Shown piece by piece: positions 27,137 through 37,276 of a DNA stretch of 64,000 bases. The notes below the pieces were generated by a model. That model did no database searches, was not told the DNA's origin, and was given only the letters and a program-made list of their open reading frames with translations. Each line of letters opens with the position of its first letter. Position 1 is the first letter of the stretch. The position numbers were made by a program, and so were the translations under genes. Source of the stretch: Methylobacterium gossipiicola (GTDB lineage: Bacteria > Pseudomonadota > Alphaproteobacteria > Rhizobiales > Beijerinckiaceae); NCBI RefSeq assembly GCF_900113485.1, contig NZ_FOPM01000007.1, positions 62,001-126,000 of the forward strand, given 5' to 3'.

Positions 27137-28807
27137 GTGCGCGCATCCCTCAAAACCGTTCTCACCGCCATCGTGAGCCTGCTGACCCTCGGGCTTGGCC
27201 TGCAGGGCTTTCTGGCGGTCAGTCAGCTGCGAAATCTCAACGACGGCACGGTGAGCCTCGCTGAGAACTGGCTGCCGAGCGTGCACGCCGTGGGCAAGGT
27301 CAAGTACACCCTCACCCGCCTGCGCCTCGTCGATTCGCGCTACGTCATCGCCAAGGAGCCCGTCGCCGATCTCGAGAGGGTTGGCGAAGAGCGCTCGGCC
27401 GCCGTCAGCGCCGCCCTCAAGCAGTACGAGCCCCTGGTGAACGCGCCGGAGGAGGCGGCCCTGTTCCGCCAGATCACCGAGGGCTTCGCCCGCTACGACG
27501 CGACGCGACGGGCGTTTCCCGCCGCCGTTCGGGCCGGCGACGCGGCCAAGACCTTCACGACGTTCGACGCCTCCCGCCCGGTCTTCAATGACCTGATGCT
27601 CGCCATCGACAAGGCCGCGTCCCTGAACGCCGCCGGCGCGGATGCGGCGGCGAAGCAGGCCCAGACCATCTACGAGCGCGCCGTCGCATTGACCCTGGCG
27701 GTCTGCGCTTTCGGCGTGATCCTCGGCCTCGGCGGCATTCTGTTCGTCCTGCGCGGCGTCACCCGGCCCCTCGCCCGTATCACCGAGGCGATGCGGACCA
27801 TCGCGGCCGGCCGGCTCGCGACCCCGATCCCCTACGCGGACAGCCGCAACGAGATCGGCTCCATCGCCGCCTCCCTCGCGGTGTTCCGGGACGGCCTCGT
27901 CGAGGCCGAAGCGCTGCGAGCGGAACAGCGGGCGGGCGAGGCCGCCGCGGCGGCGCGGCGCACGGCGATGATGCAGGACATGGCGAACGCCTTCGAGGGC
28001 GCGGTGAGCGGCATCGTCGGCACGGTCACCTCCGCCGCCACGGAACTTCAGGCCACGGCCCAGACCCTGTCGGCGACGGCGACGCAGACCGCCAACCAGT
28101 CCGCCACCGTGGCGACCACCGCCTCGGAGGCCGCCACCAACGTCACCATGGTGGCCACGGCGGCCGAGGAACTGAGCGCCTCCGTGCGTGAGATCGGGCG
28201 GCAGGTGGCCGGGTCCACCACCCTCGCCCAGGGCGCCGTGCAGCAGGCCGACCGGACCGCCTCCCTGGTGGAGACCCTGTCCCAGGCGGCCGCTCGCATC
28301 GGCGACGTCGTCGCCCTCATCTCCAGCATCGCCGGGCAGACGAATCTGCTGGCGCTGAACGCCACCATCGAGGCGGCCCGGGCCGGCGATGCCGGCCGGG
28401 GCTTCGCCGTGGTGGCTGCCGAGGTGAAGGAACTCGCGACGCAGACGGCGCGGGCGACGGAGGAGATCTCGGGGCAGATCGCCCAGATTCAGACGGCGAC
28501 GGGTCAGGCGGTCTCGGCGATCGCCGACATCACCACCCGCATCCGCGAGATCGACACGGTCACCACCGGCATCGCGGCGGCGGTGGACGAGCAGGGCGGC
28601 GCCACCCAGGAGATCGTCCGCAATGTCGCCGAGGCGGCGGCCGGCACGGATGCGGTGACGAGCCATATCGGCGGCGTCGCCGAGACCGCCGGGGAGACGG
28701 GCGCCGCCGCGACCCAGGTTCTCGGCGCGGCCTCCGAACTCTCGCGCCAGTCCGAGCACCTGCATGCCGAGGTCGCCCGGTTCCTCGCGACGGTGCGGGC
28801 GGCCTGA
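27137..28807 (+). CDS. Methyl-accepting chemotaxis protein
   Basis: A 556-residue chemoreceptor using the GTG at 27137 (GAGG nine bases upstream; the frame extends further without similarity). Residues about 8-30 and 190-215 are transmembrane helices flanking a helical periplasmic sensor domain of the four-helix-bundle type; a HAMP domain follows ([18 protein letters not shown]), then the signalling domain with the conserved hairpin tip [20 protein letters not shown]. No C-terminal pentapeptide for CheR/CheB binding is seen. The ligand is unknown. It would feed the flagellar motor encoded nearby through CheA, which is not in the window. Confidence 0.92.
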   Translation: MRASLKTVLTAIVSLLTLGLGLQGFLAVSQLRNLNDGTVSLAENWLPSVHAVGKVKYTLTRLRLVDSRYVIAKEPVADLERVGEERSAAVSAALKQYEPLVNAPEEAALFRQITEGFARYDATRRAFPAAVRAGDAAKTFTTFDASRPVFNDLMLAIDKAASLNAAGADAAAKQAQTIYERAVALTLAVCAFGVILGLGGILFVLRGVTRPLARITEAMRTIAAGRLATPIPYADSRNEIGSIAASLAVFRDGLVEAEALRAEQRAGEAAAAARRTAMMQDMANAFEGAVSGIVGTVTSAATELQATAQTLSATATQTANQSATVATTASEAATNVTMVATAAEELSASVREIGRQVAGSTTLAQGAVQQADRTASLVETLSQAAARIGDVVALISSIAGQTNLLALNATIEAARAGDAGRGFAVVAAEVKELATQTARATEEISGQIAQIQTATGQAVSAIADITTRIREIDTVTTGIAAAVDEQGGATQEIVRNVAEAAAGTDAVTSHIGGVAETAGETGAAATQVLGAASELSRQSEHLHAEVARFLATVRAA

Positions 28808-28847
28808 GACGGCCCCTCCCTCGAAGCGGTCGTTGGGGAGCGCTGGT

Positions 28848-28870
28848 TCCCTCTCCTGAAAGGAGAGGGA
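28848..28870. repeat. Perfect CCCTCTCCT/AGGAGAGGG palindrome
   Basis: TCCCTCTCCT (28848-28857) and AGGAGAGGGA (28861-28870) form a perfect 10-bp stem around GAA, 41 bases past the chemoreceptor stop. It is the cleanest copy of the dispersed intergenic palindrome family in this window. Confidence 0.6.
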
Positions 28871-28915
28871 CAGGGTGAGGTGTGTGACCTCTTCGGAGAT
28901 GGACCCAACAAGCGA

Positions 28916-28946
28916 GAAGCCGCCGGGCTCGGGACCCGGCGGCTTC
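28916..28946. terminator. Terminator between chemoreceptor gene and recA
   Basis: GAAGCCGCCGGG (28916-28927) and CCCGGCGGCTTC (28935-28946) form a 12-bp stem with a 7-base loop; TGTTTT follows on the plus strand. It separates the converging mcp and recA genes. Confidence 0.78.
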
Positions 28947-28984
28947 CTGTTTTCCAGTCCCCTGCCCCGGCTTCGAGGCCGGTC

Positions 28985-30076
28985 TCAGGCTTCGCCCTCG
29001 TCGAGATCCTCTTCCGTGGGTTTCGCCGTATCCAGGATCTTGTCGGCGAGGATGCCGGAATTCTGGCGGATCGCCGCTTCGATCTTGGCGGCGATCTCGG
29101 GGTTGTCGCGCAGGAAGCCCTTCGAGTTCTCGCGACCCTGGCCGAGGCGCTGGCTGTTGTACGAGAACCAGGCGCCCGACTTCTCGACGATGCCGGCCTT
29201 GACCCCGAGGTCGATGAGTTCGCCCACCTTCGAGACGCCCTCGCCGAACATGATGTCGAACTCGACCTGCTTGAACGGCGGGGCGACCTTGTTCTTCACC
29301 ACCTTGACGCGGACCTGGTTGCCGATGGCCTCGTCGCGATCCTTGAGGGTCGAGACGCGGCGGATGTCGAGGCGCACGGACGCGTAGAACTTCAGGGCGT
29401 TGCCGCCCGTGGTGGTCTCCGGGCTGCCGTACATGACGCCGATCTTCATCCGGATCTGGTTGATGAAGATGACCATGCACTTCGAGCGCGAGATCGAGCC
29501 CGTGAGCTTGCGCAGGGCCTGGCTCATGAGCCGGGCCTGGAGGCCGGGCTGGCTGTCGCCCATCTCGCCCTCGATCTCGGCGCGCGGCGTCAGGGCCGCC
29601 ACGGAATCGACCACGAGGACGTCGATGGCGCCCGAGCGCACCAGGGTGTCGGTGATCTCGAGGGCCTGCTCGCCGGTATCGGGCTGCGAGATGAGCAGGT
29701 CGTCGAGCTGCACCCCGAGCTTGCGGGCGTAGATCGGGTCGAGGGCGTGCTCGGCATCCACGAAGGCGCAGACGCCGCCCTTCTTCTGGGCCTCCGCGAT
29801 GGTGTGGAGGGCGAGCGTGGTCTTGCCCGACGATTCCGGACCGTAGACCTCGATGACCCGGCCGCGCGGCAGGCCGCCGACGCCGAGTGCGATGTCGAGG
29901 CCGAGGGACCCCGTGGACACCACCTCCACCTCCGCCACCTGGGCGTTCTTGCCCAGGCGCATGATCGAGCCCTTCCCGAAGGCCCGTTCGATCTGCGACA
30001 GCGCGGCGTCGATCGCCTTCGCCTTGTCCTTGTCCACCATGGGAGCGTCCACAACTTTCAGCGCGGGCTGGGCCAT
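28985..30076 (-). CDS. recA: Recombinase RecA
   Basis: A 363-residue RecA. Walker [10 protein letters not shown] is at 79-87; the Walker B region LVVDSVAAL, the L1/L2 DNA-binding loops ([11 protein letters not shown] and [17 protein letters not shown]) and the [22 protein letters not shown]-terminal domain are all present, with an acidic tail (EEDLDEGEA). It drives strand exchange and triggers self-cleavage of LexA and UmuD. A promoter with a near-consensus LexA box lies at 30136-30164. Confidence 0.97.
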   Translation of the reverse strand: MAQPALKVVDAPMVDKDKAKAIDAALSQIERAFGKGSIMRLGKNAQVAEVEVVSTGSLGLDIALGVGGLPRGRVIEVYGPESSGKTTLALHTIAEAQKKGGVCAFVDAEHALDPIYARKLGVQLDDLLISQPDTGEQALEITDTLVRSGAIDVLVVDSVAALTPRAEIEGEMGDSQPGLQARLMSQALRKLTGSISRSKCMVIFINQIRMKIGVMYGSPETTTGGNALKFYASVRLDIRRVSTLKDRDEAIGNQVRVKVVKNKVAPPFKQVEFDIMFGEGVSKVGELIDLGVKAGIVEKSGAWFSYNSQRLGQGRENSKGFLRDNPEIAAKIEAAIRQNSGILADKILDTAKPTEEDLDEGEA

Positions 30077-30135
30077 TCGTCGGGTTCCTTATGCATGGGG
30101 TGGGAGCCAGGCTCAATGCGCTCCGGATGACGCTG

Positions 30136-30164
30136 GATGTACCTGTTTTGTTCTCATTGTGCAA
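30136..30164 (-). promoter_or_regulatory. recA promoter with LexA-like box
   Basis: Read on the minus strand, TTGCAC (30159-30164) and TACATC (30136-30141) are -35/-10-like boxes 17 bases apart, 60 bases upstream of recA. The sequence GAAC-N7-GTAC (30139-30153) lies in the spacer and overlaps the -10; it differs by one base from the alphaproteobacterial LexA consensus GAAC-N7-GAAC. LexA control of recA is therefore likely. Confidence 0.55.
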
Positions 30165-30217
30165 GGCCGGCGCCCAAGGATTGCCCGTGAACGCCGGAGG
30201 GAACGCCCCGCAAAAAT

Positions 30218-32872
30218 TCACCGCGCGATGGTTTCCTTCACCGTCTCGACGAGCTGCTTCAGGCTGAAGGGTTTGGGCAGGAAGTTGAAGTCCTCGCCGT
30301 CGGGGAGGTTCTTGCGGAAGGCGTCCTCGGCGTAGCCGGAGACGAAGATCACCTTGAGCTCGGGGTGGTGCTTGCGCAGCTCGCGCAGCAGGGTCGGGCC
30401 GTCCATCTCGGGCATCACCACGTCTGAGACCACGAGGTCGATGGGCTGGTCGGTGTCCTCGATGATCTTCAGGGCGTCGAGGCCCGACGCGGCTTCGAGC
30501 ACCGTGTAGCCCCGGGCCGACAGGGCGCGGCTGTTGACGGCCCGCACGGGGTCCTCGTCCTCGACGAGCAGGATGACGCCCTGGCCGGTATGGTCGGGGG
30601 CGGGCTTGCGCGGCGAGGGGGCGGCGAGTTCGGGCGTGCCCTTGAGGCGGTGGGCGGCGATCTCGCCGCTGTTGGTCTCCGTCGCCACGGGGAGGACGGG
30701 CTCGGGCTCGGCCGCCGGCACGTGGCGGGGGAAGTAGAGCCGGAAGGTGGTGCCCTCCCCCACCGTGGAGCGCACGTCGATGGTGCCGCCGCTCTGCTTG
30801 ACGATGCCGAACACCGTCGAGAGGCCGAGACCCGTGCCCTTGCCGATCTCCTTCGTGGTGAAGAACGGCTCGAAGATCTTCTCCATGACGTCGGGCGGGA
30901 TGCCCTGGCCGGTGTCGATGACCTCGATGAGGACGTGGTCGCCCTCCGGCATGCCGAGACGGGCTTCCGCCGGGGCGGAGTCGTGGAGCACGTTGTGCGT
31001 GCGGATGAGGAGGCGCCCGCCCTCCGGCATGGCGTCGCGGGCGTTGACCGCGAGGTTGACGATGACTTGCTCGAACTGGTTGACGTCGGCCTTGATCGGC
31101 CAGATCTCGCGCCCGTGCTTGAGGTCGAGGTCGACCCGCTCGCCGAGCAGGCGCTTCAACAGGAGGGTGAGGTCGGACAGCGCCTCGCCGACGCTCATCA
31201 CCTCGGGCCGCAAGGTCTGGCGGCGAGAGAAGGCGAGGAGCTGACGCACCAGGGACGCGGCCCGGTTGGCGTTCTGCTTGATCTGCATGATGTCCTGGAA
31301 CGCCGGGTCCGTCGGACGGTGGCTGGCGAGCAGCAGGTCCGAATAGCCGATGATCGCCTGGAGGACGTTGTTGAAGTCGTGCGCGATGCCGCCGGCGAGC
31401 TGGCCCACGGTGTCCATCTTCTGGGCCTGGGCCACCTGCTGTTCGAGCTGGCGCTGGGCCGTGGTGTCGAGGGCGTAGAGGATCACCCGCTCGCGGTCGT
31501 TCGGCTCCGCGTCGGTGCTGCCCGCCGGGGCGTTGCCCTCGACGCCGGCCGGGCTGAGCCAGACCCGAGCCGAGCGGTTGCCCGGCCCCGTCAGCGTCAC
31601 CTCGATGGGCTCGATCACGGCGAGGCCGCCCGACGCCTTGGCCAGGGCGGCGTCGAAGCCGGGGTGGTCGCGCTCGACGAGGGCGTCGCGCACCACGGGC
31701 TCGGCCGCGAGGCTCCCGGCCCCGTCCGGCATCGCCTGCCGGGCGGTGCCGCCGAACAGGCGGGCGAACGAGGCGTTGGCCCGGCCGATATGGCCGTGGC
31801 GATCCACCGTGGCTATGGCGATGGGGCTGTTGTTGAGGAAGCGGGCGAGGCGCACTTCGGCGGCGCGCTGGGGCTCGTCGGTCTCGGCTCCGGCCGAGCG
31901 GTTGAGCACGATGGTGCGCGAGGGGCCGGGCTTGCCGTCCTGCCCGAAGGCGACGCGGTGGTAGAGCCGGACGGGGAGCGGATGGCCGTTGCGGCGGCGC
32001 AGATCGAGGTCGAACCGGTCGGTGCGGACCTCGCCCGGCAGGCCGCCCGAGGCCGTGAGCACGTCGGCCCCGGGGGCGATCTCGGGCAGGCGCAGGCCGC
32101 CCGAACCGACGGTGGCGAGGTCGTAGCCGAGCCACGCCGCCAGGGTGGCGTTCATGTACACGACGGACCCGGCCGGATCGATGGAGAGGAAGCCGGCGGG
32201 CGCGTGGTCGAGGTAGTCGATGGCGTGCTGGAGCTCCTGGAAGACGTTCTCCTGGCGCTCGCGCTCGTGGGTGATGTCGGCCACGCTCCAGAGGGCGGCG
32301 GGCCGGCGCGGCCGGTCGATGGGCCGCACGGCGATGCGGTACCAAGCGAAGGCCCGGTCGCCGAGCCCGTCGGGGGGCGGCGCCATGCGAATCTCCTCGC
32401 CGTGGCTCAGGCCCTCGCGGGCGGCCTCGGCGAGGCGATAGACGGCCTCCGACACCTCCGGCGAGCCCACGAACACCCGCTCGACGGCGCGCAGGTTCGC
32501 GAAGGTCTCGCCGCCGACGATGCGCAGATACGCCTCGTTGGCGTAGATGAGGCGGCCGCCCTCCTCCACCACGATGCTGCCCTCGGGGGCGGCGTCCACG
32601 ATGGCCTTGGTGATGTCGTCCCGCCCGGTCTGGCCCGCGAGCTGGAGCGCCCCGATGGCGAGGGCGAACAGGCAGAACACGCCCGCCATGGCCAGCAGCG
32701 CCAGGAGGCCGAGGATGAGGGGCTGGGCCTGTTCGTTGGCCACGAAGGACAGGCCGACGGCCGCACCCACGAGGAGGCCCGCCAGGACGAGGAGCAGCCC
32801 GACGCGGCCGGGCCGCTCGGACCGGTCGATCGCGTTCGGCGCGGCCTTGGTTGGTCCGCTGAACTCAGCCAT
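30218..32872 (-). CDS. cckA: Cell-cycle hybrid histidine kinase CckA
   Basis: An 884-residue membrane kinase. Two transmembrane helices lie within 22-80; PAS-type domains follow (about 90-460, e.g. [16 protein letters not shown] and [16 protein letters not shown]). The dimerisation/phosphoacceptor helix has H498 in [12 protein letters not shown]; the ATPase domain has [20 protein letters not shown] and [12 protein letters not shown]; the receiver has D817 in [12 protein letters not shown] with K866 in PKPFS. In alphaproteobacteria CckA passes phosphate through ChpT to CtrA, or drains it. Its place beside CtrA-site-bearing flagellar genes fits that circuit. Confidence 0.93.
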   Translation of the reverse strand: MAEFSGPTKAAPNAIDRSERPGRVGLLLVLAGLLVGAAVGLSFVANEQAQPLILGLLALLAMAGVFCLFALAIGALQLAGQTGRDDITKAIVDAAPEGSIVVEEGGRLIYANEAYLRIVGGETFANLRAVERVFVGSPEVSEAVYRLAEAAREGLSHGEEIRMAPPPDGLGDRAFAWYRIAVRPIDRPRRPAALWSVADITHERERQENVFQELQHAIDYLDHAPAGFLSIDPAGSVVYMNATLAAWLGYDLATVGSGGLRLPEIAPGADVLTASGGLPGEVRTDRFDLDLRRRNGHPLPVRLYHRVAFGQDGKPGPSRTIVLNRSAGAETDEPQRAAEVRLARFLNNSPIAIATVDRHGHIGRANASFARLFGGTARQAMPDGAGSLAAEPVVRDALVERDHPGFDAALAKASGGLAVIEPIEVTLTGPGNRSARVWLSPAGVEGNAPAGSTDAEPNDRERVILYALDTTAQRQLEQQVAQAQKMDTVGQLAGGIAHDFNNVLQAIIGYSDLLLASHRPTDPAFQDIMQIKQNANRAASLVRQLLAFSRRQTLRPEVMSVGEALSDLTLLLKRLLGERVDLDLKHGREIWPIKADVNQFEQVIVNLAVNARDAMPEGGRLLIRTHNVLHDSAPAEARLGMPEGDHVLIEVIDTGQGIPPDVMEKIFEPFFTTKEIGKGTGLGLSTVFGIVKQSGGTIDVRSTVGEGTTFRLYFPRHVPAAEPEPVLPVATETNSGEIAAHRLKGTPELAAPSPRKPAPDHTGQGVILLVEDEDPVRAVNSRALSARGYTVLEAASGLDALKIIEDTDQPIDLVVSDVVMPEMDGPTLLRELRKHHPELKVIFVSGYAEDAFRKNLPDGEDFNFLPKPFSLKQLVETVKETIAR

Positions 32873-33050
32873 CGGGGGTCGATCCACCTGTCATCGGCAT
32901 CGGGGGTAGCGCCCGGCCCACGCGCGCGGCAAGGCGCATCCCGCCGCGGCTCCCGGCACAGTACAGGTCGAAAGGTGCATAAACAGTGGCTTTGCCGCCA
33001 CGGTTCATCCGGCAAGCGGGACGAGGCCGCGCCCGCCGTCCACCCCGGGA

Positions 33051-34118
33051 TTACGCCGCCTTGCGCCGCAGGCGCATGACGAAGCCGATGACCTCGGCCA
33101 CGGCGCGATAGTGCTCCGTCGGGATCTCGTCATCGATGGCCACGGTGGCGTGGAGGGCGCGGGCAAGCGGCGGGTTCTCGAGGATCGGCACGTCGTTCTC
33201 CTTGGCGATGGCGCGGATGCGCAGGGCGAGGGAGTCGACGCCCTTGGCGACGCAGACCGGCGCCTGCATCCCGGTCTCGTAGCGCAGGGCCACGGCGTAG
33301 TGGGTCGGGTTGGTGATGATCACGGTGGCCTTGGGCACCGCCGCCATCATCCGTTTCTTCACCCGGTTCATGCGGATCTGCTTCATGCGCCCCTTCACCT
33401 CGGGGCTGCCCTCGCTCTCCTTGTGCTCCTGTTTCATCTCTTCCTTGGACATGCGCAGCTTCTGGCGCCAGCGGTAGCGCTGGTACACCGCGTCCGCGAG
33501 GGCGATGGCGACGAACGCCGCCAGCATGCCGGCCATGAGCTTCAGGGCGAGGGAGAGAATGCCCTGCAGGGTGGCGTGCGGATCGAGGCGGGCGAACACG
33601 TCGAGGCGGTCGCGCTCGTTCCACAGGATGGTACCGCCGACGACGCCCACCATCATGAGCTTGGCCAGGCCCTTCACGAACTGGAACAGGGCCTCGACGC
33701 CGAAGATGCGCTTGGCGCCGGCCTTGGGCGACACCCGATCCCACTTGAAGCCGAGGGTCTCGGTGGAGAACACCAGGGGATGCTGCAGCAGGCCCGCCGC
33801 CAGCCCGGCCACCACCACGAGGCCGATGGGGACGGCCAGGGCCTGGGCGTAGATCCAGAACATGCGCAGGCCCATCCCCGCATAGACGTGCGGATCGGAC
33901 GGCACCTGATCGGCATTCATGAGGAAGCCGCGCAGGCCCGTCAGCAACCCGCTCGCGATGGTGCCGGACGCCATGGCGAGGGCCAGGGTGAAGGCCCCCA
34001 GGATGAAGAACGTGTTGATCTCGACGCTGTTGGGGACGTTGCCCTGCTCGATGGCCTTCTCGATGCGTCGGGCGGTCGGGTCTTCGGTCTTGTCTTCCTG
34101 CTCTGCGCCCTCGGACAT
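33051..34118 (-). CDS. flhB: Flagellar type III export protein FlhB
   Basis: A 355-residue export-apparatus protein: four hydrophobic helices (about 38-60, 88-112, 148-166, 190-212) and a cytoplasmic domain with the autocleavage motif N270-P271-T-H, which sets the switch from rod/hook to filament export. The N-terminal QEDKTEDPTARRIEKA is the family signature. It is the last gene of the flgB-to-flhB series, 224 bases after fliR; that gap holds a palindromic repeat, so it may have its own promoter or be read through. Confidence 0.95.
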   Translation of the reverse strand: MSEGAEQEDKTEDPTARRIEKAIEQGNVPNSVEINTFFILGAFTLALAMASGTIASGLLTGLRGFLMNADQVPSDPHVYAGMGLRMFWIYAQALAVPIGLVVVAGLAAGLLQHPLVFSTETLGFKWDRVSPKAGAKRIFGVEALFQFVKGLAKLMMVGVVGGTILWNERDRLDVFARLDPHATLQGILSLALKLMAGMLAAFVAIALADAVYQRYRWRQKLRMSKEEMKQEHKESEGSPEVKGRMKQIRMNRVKKRMMAAVPKATVIITNPTHYAVALRYETGMQAPVCVAKGVDSLALRIRAIAKENDVPILENPPLARALHATVAIDDEIPTEHYRAVAEVIGFVMRLRRKAA

Positions 34119-34254
34119 GGCTCAGACCTTTTCGCGATGGGCTGGCGGGTGGGTGACGATGCGCGGCGCCGCGCGGGCGGGACGGATGGGAGCCGTCCCG
34201 TACGCCGGGGCGGCTTTCGCGAGCCTGGCCAGAACTGCGTGGCGCGCGACAAGC

Positions 34255-34276
34255 CCCCTCCCCTTCGGGAGAGGGG
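34255..34276. repeat. CCCCTCCCC/GGGAGAGGGG palindrome between fliR and flhB
   Basis: CCCCTCCCC (34255-34263) and GGGAGAGGGG (34267-34276) pair with one bulge around a 3-base TTC loop. Same family as 28848-28870; here it lies inside a putative operon. Confidence 0.5.
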
Positions 34277-34342
34277 ACCCGCGCTGCCCGCGAACGAAAC
34301 GAGGACACGCGTTGTCTCGGACGGGAGCGGGCACCATCCTTC

Positions 34343-35107
34343 TCACCGCCCGGCCAGATCGGCGAGATAGCGGCCGATATCGTCGAGGAACACGGCCATC
34401 ATCACGCCGAGGCTGCCCAGGAGCACCAGCATGCCGATGAGCACGGAGGCCGGAACCGCGACGAAGAACACCTGCATCTGCGGCATCAGCCGCGCCAGCA
34501 CCCCGAGCCCGACATTGAACAGGATGCCGAAGACGATGAACGGGGCGGCGATCTGCAAACCGAGGGAGAAGCCCCGCGCCACGGCCTTGAGGGCGAGGCG
34601 CGCCGCCTCGCCCATGCCCGGCACGGCGTCGGGCGGCAGCAGCACGTAGCTGCGGCCGATGGCCTGGATCGCGATGTGATGCAGGTCCGTCGCCATGATG
34701 AGGGTGATGCCCATGAGCGCCAGGAAATTGCCGATGGCCGCCTGCTGGCCGCCCTGCGTCGGGTCCACCGTCATGGCGTAGGAGAGGCCGAGCTGCTGCG
34801 AGATCACCATGCCGGCGGTCTGCAGGGCGGCGAGCACCATCCGGACGCTCAAGCCCAGCATGAGACCGACGAGAATCTCTCCGAACAGCAGGGCGATGAG
34901 CGCCGGGCCGGCGATGGTTTCGCCCTGCATCGGCAGGAGCGGCCGCACCATGGGAAACAGCACGAGGGTGAGCAGCACCGCGAAGGCGAGGCGCAGGCGC
35001 GGCGAGACGAGCTGGTCGCCAACCCCCGGCATCAGCATCACCAGGGTGCCGACCCGCGCGAAGGTGAGGAGGAAAGCCGCCGCGATGCTGGGCAGGAGCA
35101 GATTCAT
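34343..35107 (-). CDS. fliR: Flagellar type III export protein FliR
   Basis: A 254-residue polytopic protein with about six hydrophobic helices, including FARVGTLVMLMPGVGD near the start and LRLAFAVLLTLVLFPMV, both typical FliR. It forms the export gate with FliP and FliQ. The end is short with a Arg-rich LADLAGR. Start MNLLLPSIAAAF is preferred since nothing upstream in frame is conserved. It follows fliQ by 88 bases. Confidence 0.94.
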   Translation of the reverse strand: MNLLLPSIAAAFLLTFARVGTLVMLMPGVGDQLVSPRLRLAFAVLLTLVLFPMVRPLLPMQGETIAGPALIALLFGEILVGLMLGLSVRMVLAALQTAGMVISQQLGLSYAMTVDPTQGGQQAAIGNFLALMGITLIMATDLHHIAIQAIGRSYVLLPPDAVPGMGEAARLALKAVARGFSLGLQIAAPFIVFGILFNVGLGVLARLMPQMQVFFVAVPASVLIGMLVLLGSLGVMMAVFLDDIGRYLADLAGR

Positions 35108-35195
35108 GGCCCGTCATAGCAGGCTCCCGCGGGATGGGGCAGGCTCCCGGAGAAAGGAAGCACGCGAGCGGGCGGAAGGGGAACGCGACCTTGCG

Positions 35196-35462
35196 TCAGC
35201 CGCCGGAGACGATGCGGGCGGCGATACGGGTCATGTAGCTGCCCAGGGCGTCGCCCATGAAGGGCAGCATGAACAGCAGGGTGGCGAACACGGCCACGAT
35301 CTTGGGCACGTAGATGAGGGTCTGTTCCTGGATCTGGGTCAGGGCCTGCAGCAGGGAGATCGCGAGGCCGACCACGAGGGCGACGAGCATGATCGGGCCG
35401 GCGACCTTCAGGAACACGAAGATCCCGTCGCGGGCGACGTCGATGATGGCGAGGCCGGTCAT
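35196..35462 (-). CDS. fliQ: Flagellar type III export protein FliQ
   Basis: An 88-residue protein with two membrane helices (about 15-40 and 50-75) and the family core LVALVVGLAISLLQALTQIQ followed by ETLIYVPKI. It is a small gate subunit of the flagellar export apparatus. It is 229 bases downstream of fliE, a gap in which I see no gene. Confidence 0.94.
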   Translation of the reverse strand: MTGLAIIDVARDGIFVFLKVAGPIMLVALVVGLAISLLQALTQIQEQTLIYVPKIVAVFATLLFMLPFMGDALGSYMTRIAARIVSGG

Positions 35463-35691
35463 GGGATCACTTTTCGCAAGGGGGCGTGGAGGACGGGCGT
35501 TCGACGGGTCGATATCCGCCTGCCCTGTGGCGTGACGGATGCGGCGTGGAGGCAGGTCTCGTGACCGGTCTTGCGGGAGGGCAAGTCCCGCATGTCGGTC
35601 CGGGCCGGATCGCCTTTCCGATGCGGGAGCCCTCGGTGTCGTGTCGACGCCGGTCGCGAGAGCAGGCGTCGTCCGGAGCTGAAACCGAATG

Positions 35692-36012
35692 TTAAATCTG
35701 CATCCGCATGATCTCCTCGTAGGCCGAGATCACGCGGTCGCGGACGGCCACGAGGGTCTGCAGGGCGGTCTCGCTCTCGGCCACCGCCGTGACCACGTCG
35801 ACGACGTTGGCCTTGCCGCCGACAACCGTCATGGCCTGCGCATCGGTGCGGTGTCCCGCCTCGCTGATGGAATCGAGGGTCGAGGACAGGAGCGAACCGA
35901 AGTTGCCACCCTGCGGCGGGGTGGACAGGGGCGGAGCCTCGGCCAAGCCACCCTTGGCTCCGATGTTCTGGATCGCGGCATAGGCGCCGGCGGCGAAGGC
36001 GTTGGTAGCCAT
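35692..36012 (-). CDS. fliE: Flagellar hook-basal body protein FliE
   Basis: A 106-residue FliE with the usual NFGSLLSSTLDSIS and C-terminal VVTAVAESETALQTLVAVRDRVISAY blocks, where the conserved helix joins the MS ring to the rod. The start MATNAFAAGAY was preferred to an upstream in-frame ATG (36069) because family members begin like this. It lies 53 bases after flgC in the minus-strand operon. Confidence 0.93.
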   Translation of the reverse strand: MATNAFAAGAYAAIQNIGAKGGLAEAPPLSTPPQGGNFGSLLSSTLDSISEAGHRTDAQAMTVVGGKANVVDVVTAVAESETALQTLVAVRDRVISAYEEIMRMQI

Positions 36013-36065
36013 AACGGATAGTCTTTCGTCAATAGTGGTTGAGCGGGCCTTCTGCCCAGGAAATA

Positions 36066-36476
36066 TCAAGCTTTCAGGATGTCGAGGGTTTTGGCCACCA
36101 TCCGGCGTGTGGCGGTGATCATGTTGAGGTTGGCTTCGTAGGCGCGCTGGGCTTCGCGCATGTCCATGTTCTCGATGAGCCCATTGACGTTGGGGAGACT
36201 GACGTCGCCCTGAGCGTTGGCAGCGGGATTGCCGGGGTCGTGCTTGGTGCGGAACGGCGAGGTGTCCCGGCGAATCCTGCCGGTCTCGACGAGGCTCGCG
36301 CCGGTCTCGCGGTCGATCTGGTGGCTGAAGGTCGGGATCTTGCGGCGATAGGGTTCGCCGCCCGGCTTGGTCGGAGCCGATTCGGCGTTGGCGATGTTCT
36401 CTGCGATGACCCGCATGCGGCTCGACTGAGCCTTGAGGCCCGACGCCGCTGTGGTGAGGGATTTGAGAAAGTCCAT
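36066..36476 (-). CDS. flgC: Flagellar basal-body rod protein FlgC
   Basis: A 136-residue rod protein with the N-terminal rod motif MRVIAENIANAESAPTKPG and C-terminal YEANLNMITATRRMVAKTL that coil together. Start MDFLKSLTTAASGLKAQSS matches the family; the frame has 10 more codons upstream. It is 134 bases downstream of flgB. Confidence 0.95.
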   Translation of the reverse strand: MDFLKSLTTAASGLKAQSSRMRVIAENIANAESAPTKPGGEPYRRKIPTFSHQIDRETGASLVETGRIRRDTSPFRTKHDPGNPAANAQGDVSLPNVNGLIENMDMREAQRAYEANLNMITATRRMVAKTLDILKA

Positions 36477-36610
36477 TGTGCTCTCAATCGTGCGGGACTC
36501 GAGCATTTTCCGCCGACATGAAGACCGGTTCGGCGAAAGAAAATGCGGTTTACTTCGGCGTCAGAGCTTTCTCGTGATCCAAGGATCATGAAAAGGCGTC
36601 CCGCCTGCCT

Positions 36611-37060
36611 TCAGCGCTTGCCGATGGCGATCTTCAACGTCTCGAGGCTCTTCTGATAGAGCGAGGATGCGAGCTGATAGTCGGCTTGGTTGTCGCCGGA
36701 CTTCATCATCTCTTCCTCGAGGTTCACGCCGTTGCCACTGGGCCGAACCTCGAACCCCTTGACCTGGCGGGAGGCGGCCCCCGGGCCGTCGCCGCTTTGC
36801 GCGATGGTGATATGGGCCGGGCTCGTGACCGCGAGTCCGGCGCCGGCCGCGCCGACGGGCTGGGCCATGGCGAGGGTGCCGAAGCCGGCACCCGGATTGC
36901 CGCCTCGGCCGCGGCCGAGTTCGGGATTGATCAGATCGCGGGGCTTGAAGCCCGGCAGATCGGCATTGGCGACGTTCTCGGACAACACCTTCTGACGCGT
37001 CTGATGCCATTGCATCCGGGTGCGCAGAAGACCGAGAATCGGAAGGTCGGTGACGGACAT
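36611..37060 (-). CDS. flgB: Flagellar basal-body rod protein FlgB
   Basis: A 149-residue FlgB, first gene of the minus-strand rod/export operon. It has QKVLSENVANADLPGFKPRDL near the N-terminus and the C-terminal YQLASSLYQKSLETLKIAIGK helix. Start MSVTDLPILGLL is used; the frame is open a further 32 codons but those cross the promoter region. A CtrA-type site in the correct orientation lies 69-83 bases upstream. Confidence 0.94.
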   Translation of the reverse strand: MSVTDLPILGLLRTRMQWHQTRQKVLSENVANADLPGFKPRDLINPELGRGRGGNPGAGFGTLAMAQPVGAAGAGLAVTSPAHITIAQSGDGPGAASRQVKGFEVRPSGNGVNLEEEMMKSGDNQADYQLASSLYQKSLETLKIAIGKR

Positions 37061-37128
37061 GGCTTGGCGGAAGCCCCCTCGCCGAGCGGGATGTGCCGGG
37101 CGATGGGTAGAAATTGCCGTTCGCATGG

Positions 37129-37144
37129 TTAATGCGGAGTTAAG
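37129..37144 (-). promoter_or_regulatory. CtrA-type site upstream of flgB
   Basis: On the minus strand the sequence reads TTAA-CTCCGCA-TTAAC (bases 37143 down to 37128), a full match to the CtrA consensus TTAA-N7-TTAAC. It lies 69 bases upstream of flgB, a usual position for an activator overlapping the -35 region. Confidence 0.7.
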
Positions 37145-37255
37145 GGCCCTACACAAAAGTTCGGATGCGATGTGCCGCCGTGAGGCATGTGCCCTCGCGG
37201 CAACCGCCGCGCCCGTGGACGCGGCCCCATCCGCCCCTCGGCCTCACGCAAGGAA

Positions 37256-37276
37256 CTGTTAACGAAATCTTAACAG
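37256..37276 (+). promoter_or_regulatory. CtrA-type site upstream of fliO, inside a perfect inverted repeat
   Basis: TTAA (37259-37262), seven bases CGAAATC, then TTAAC (37270-37274) match the CtrA consensus exactly. The site also forms the inverted repeat CTGTTAA-N7-TTAACAG (37256-37276). It lies about 125 bases upstream of fliO, plus orientation. Confidence 0.7.
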
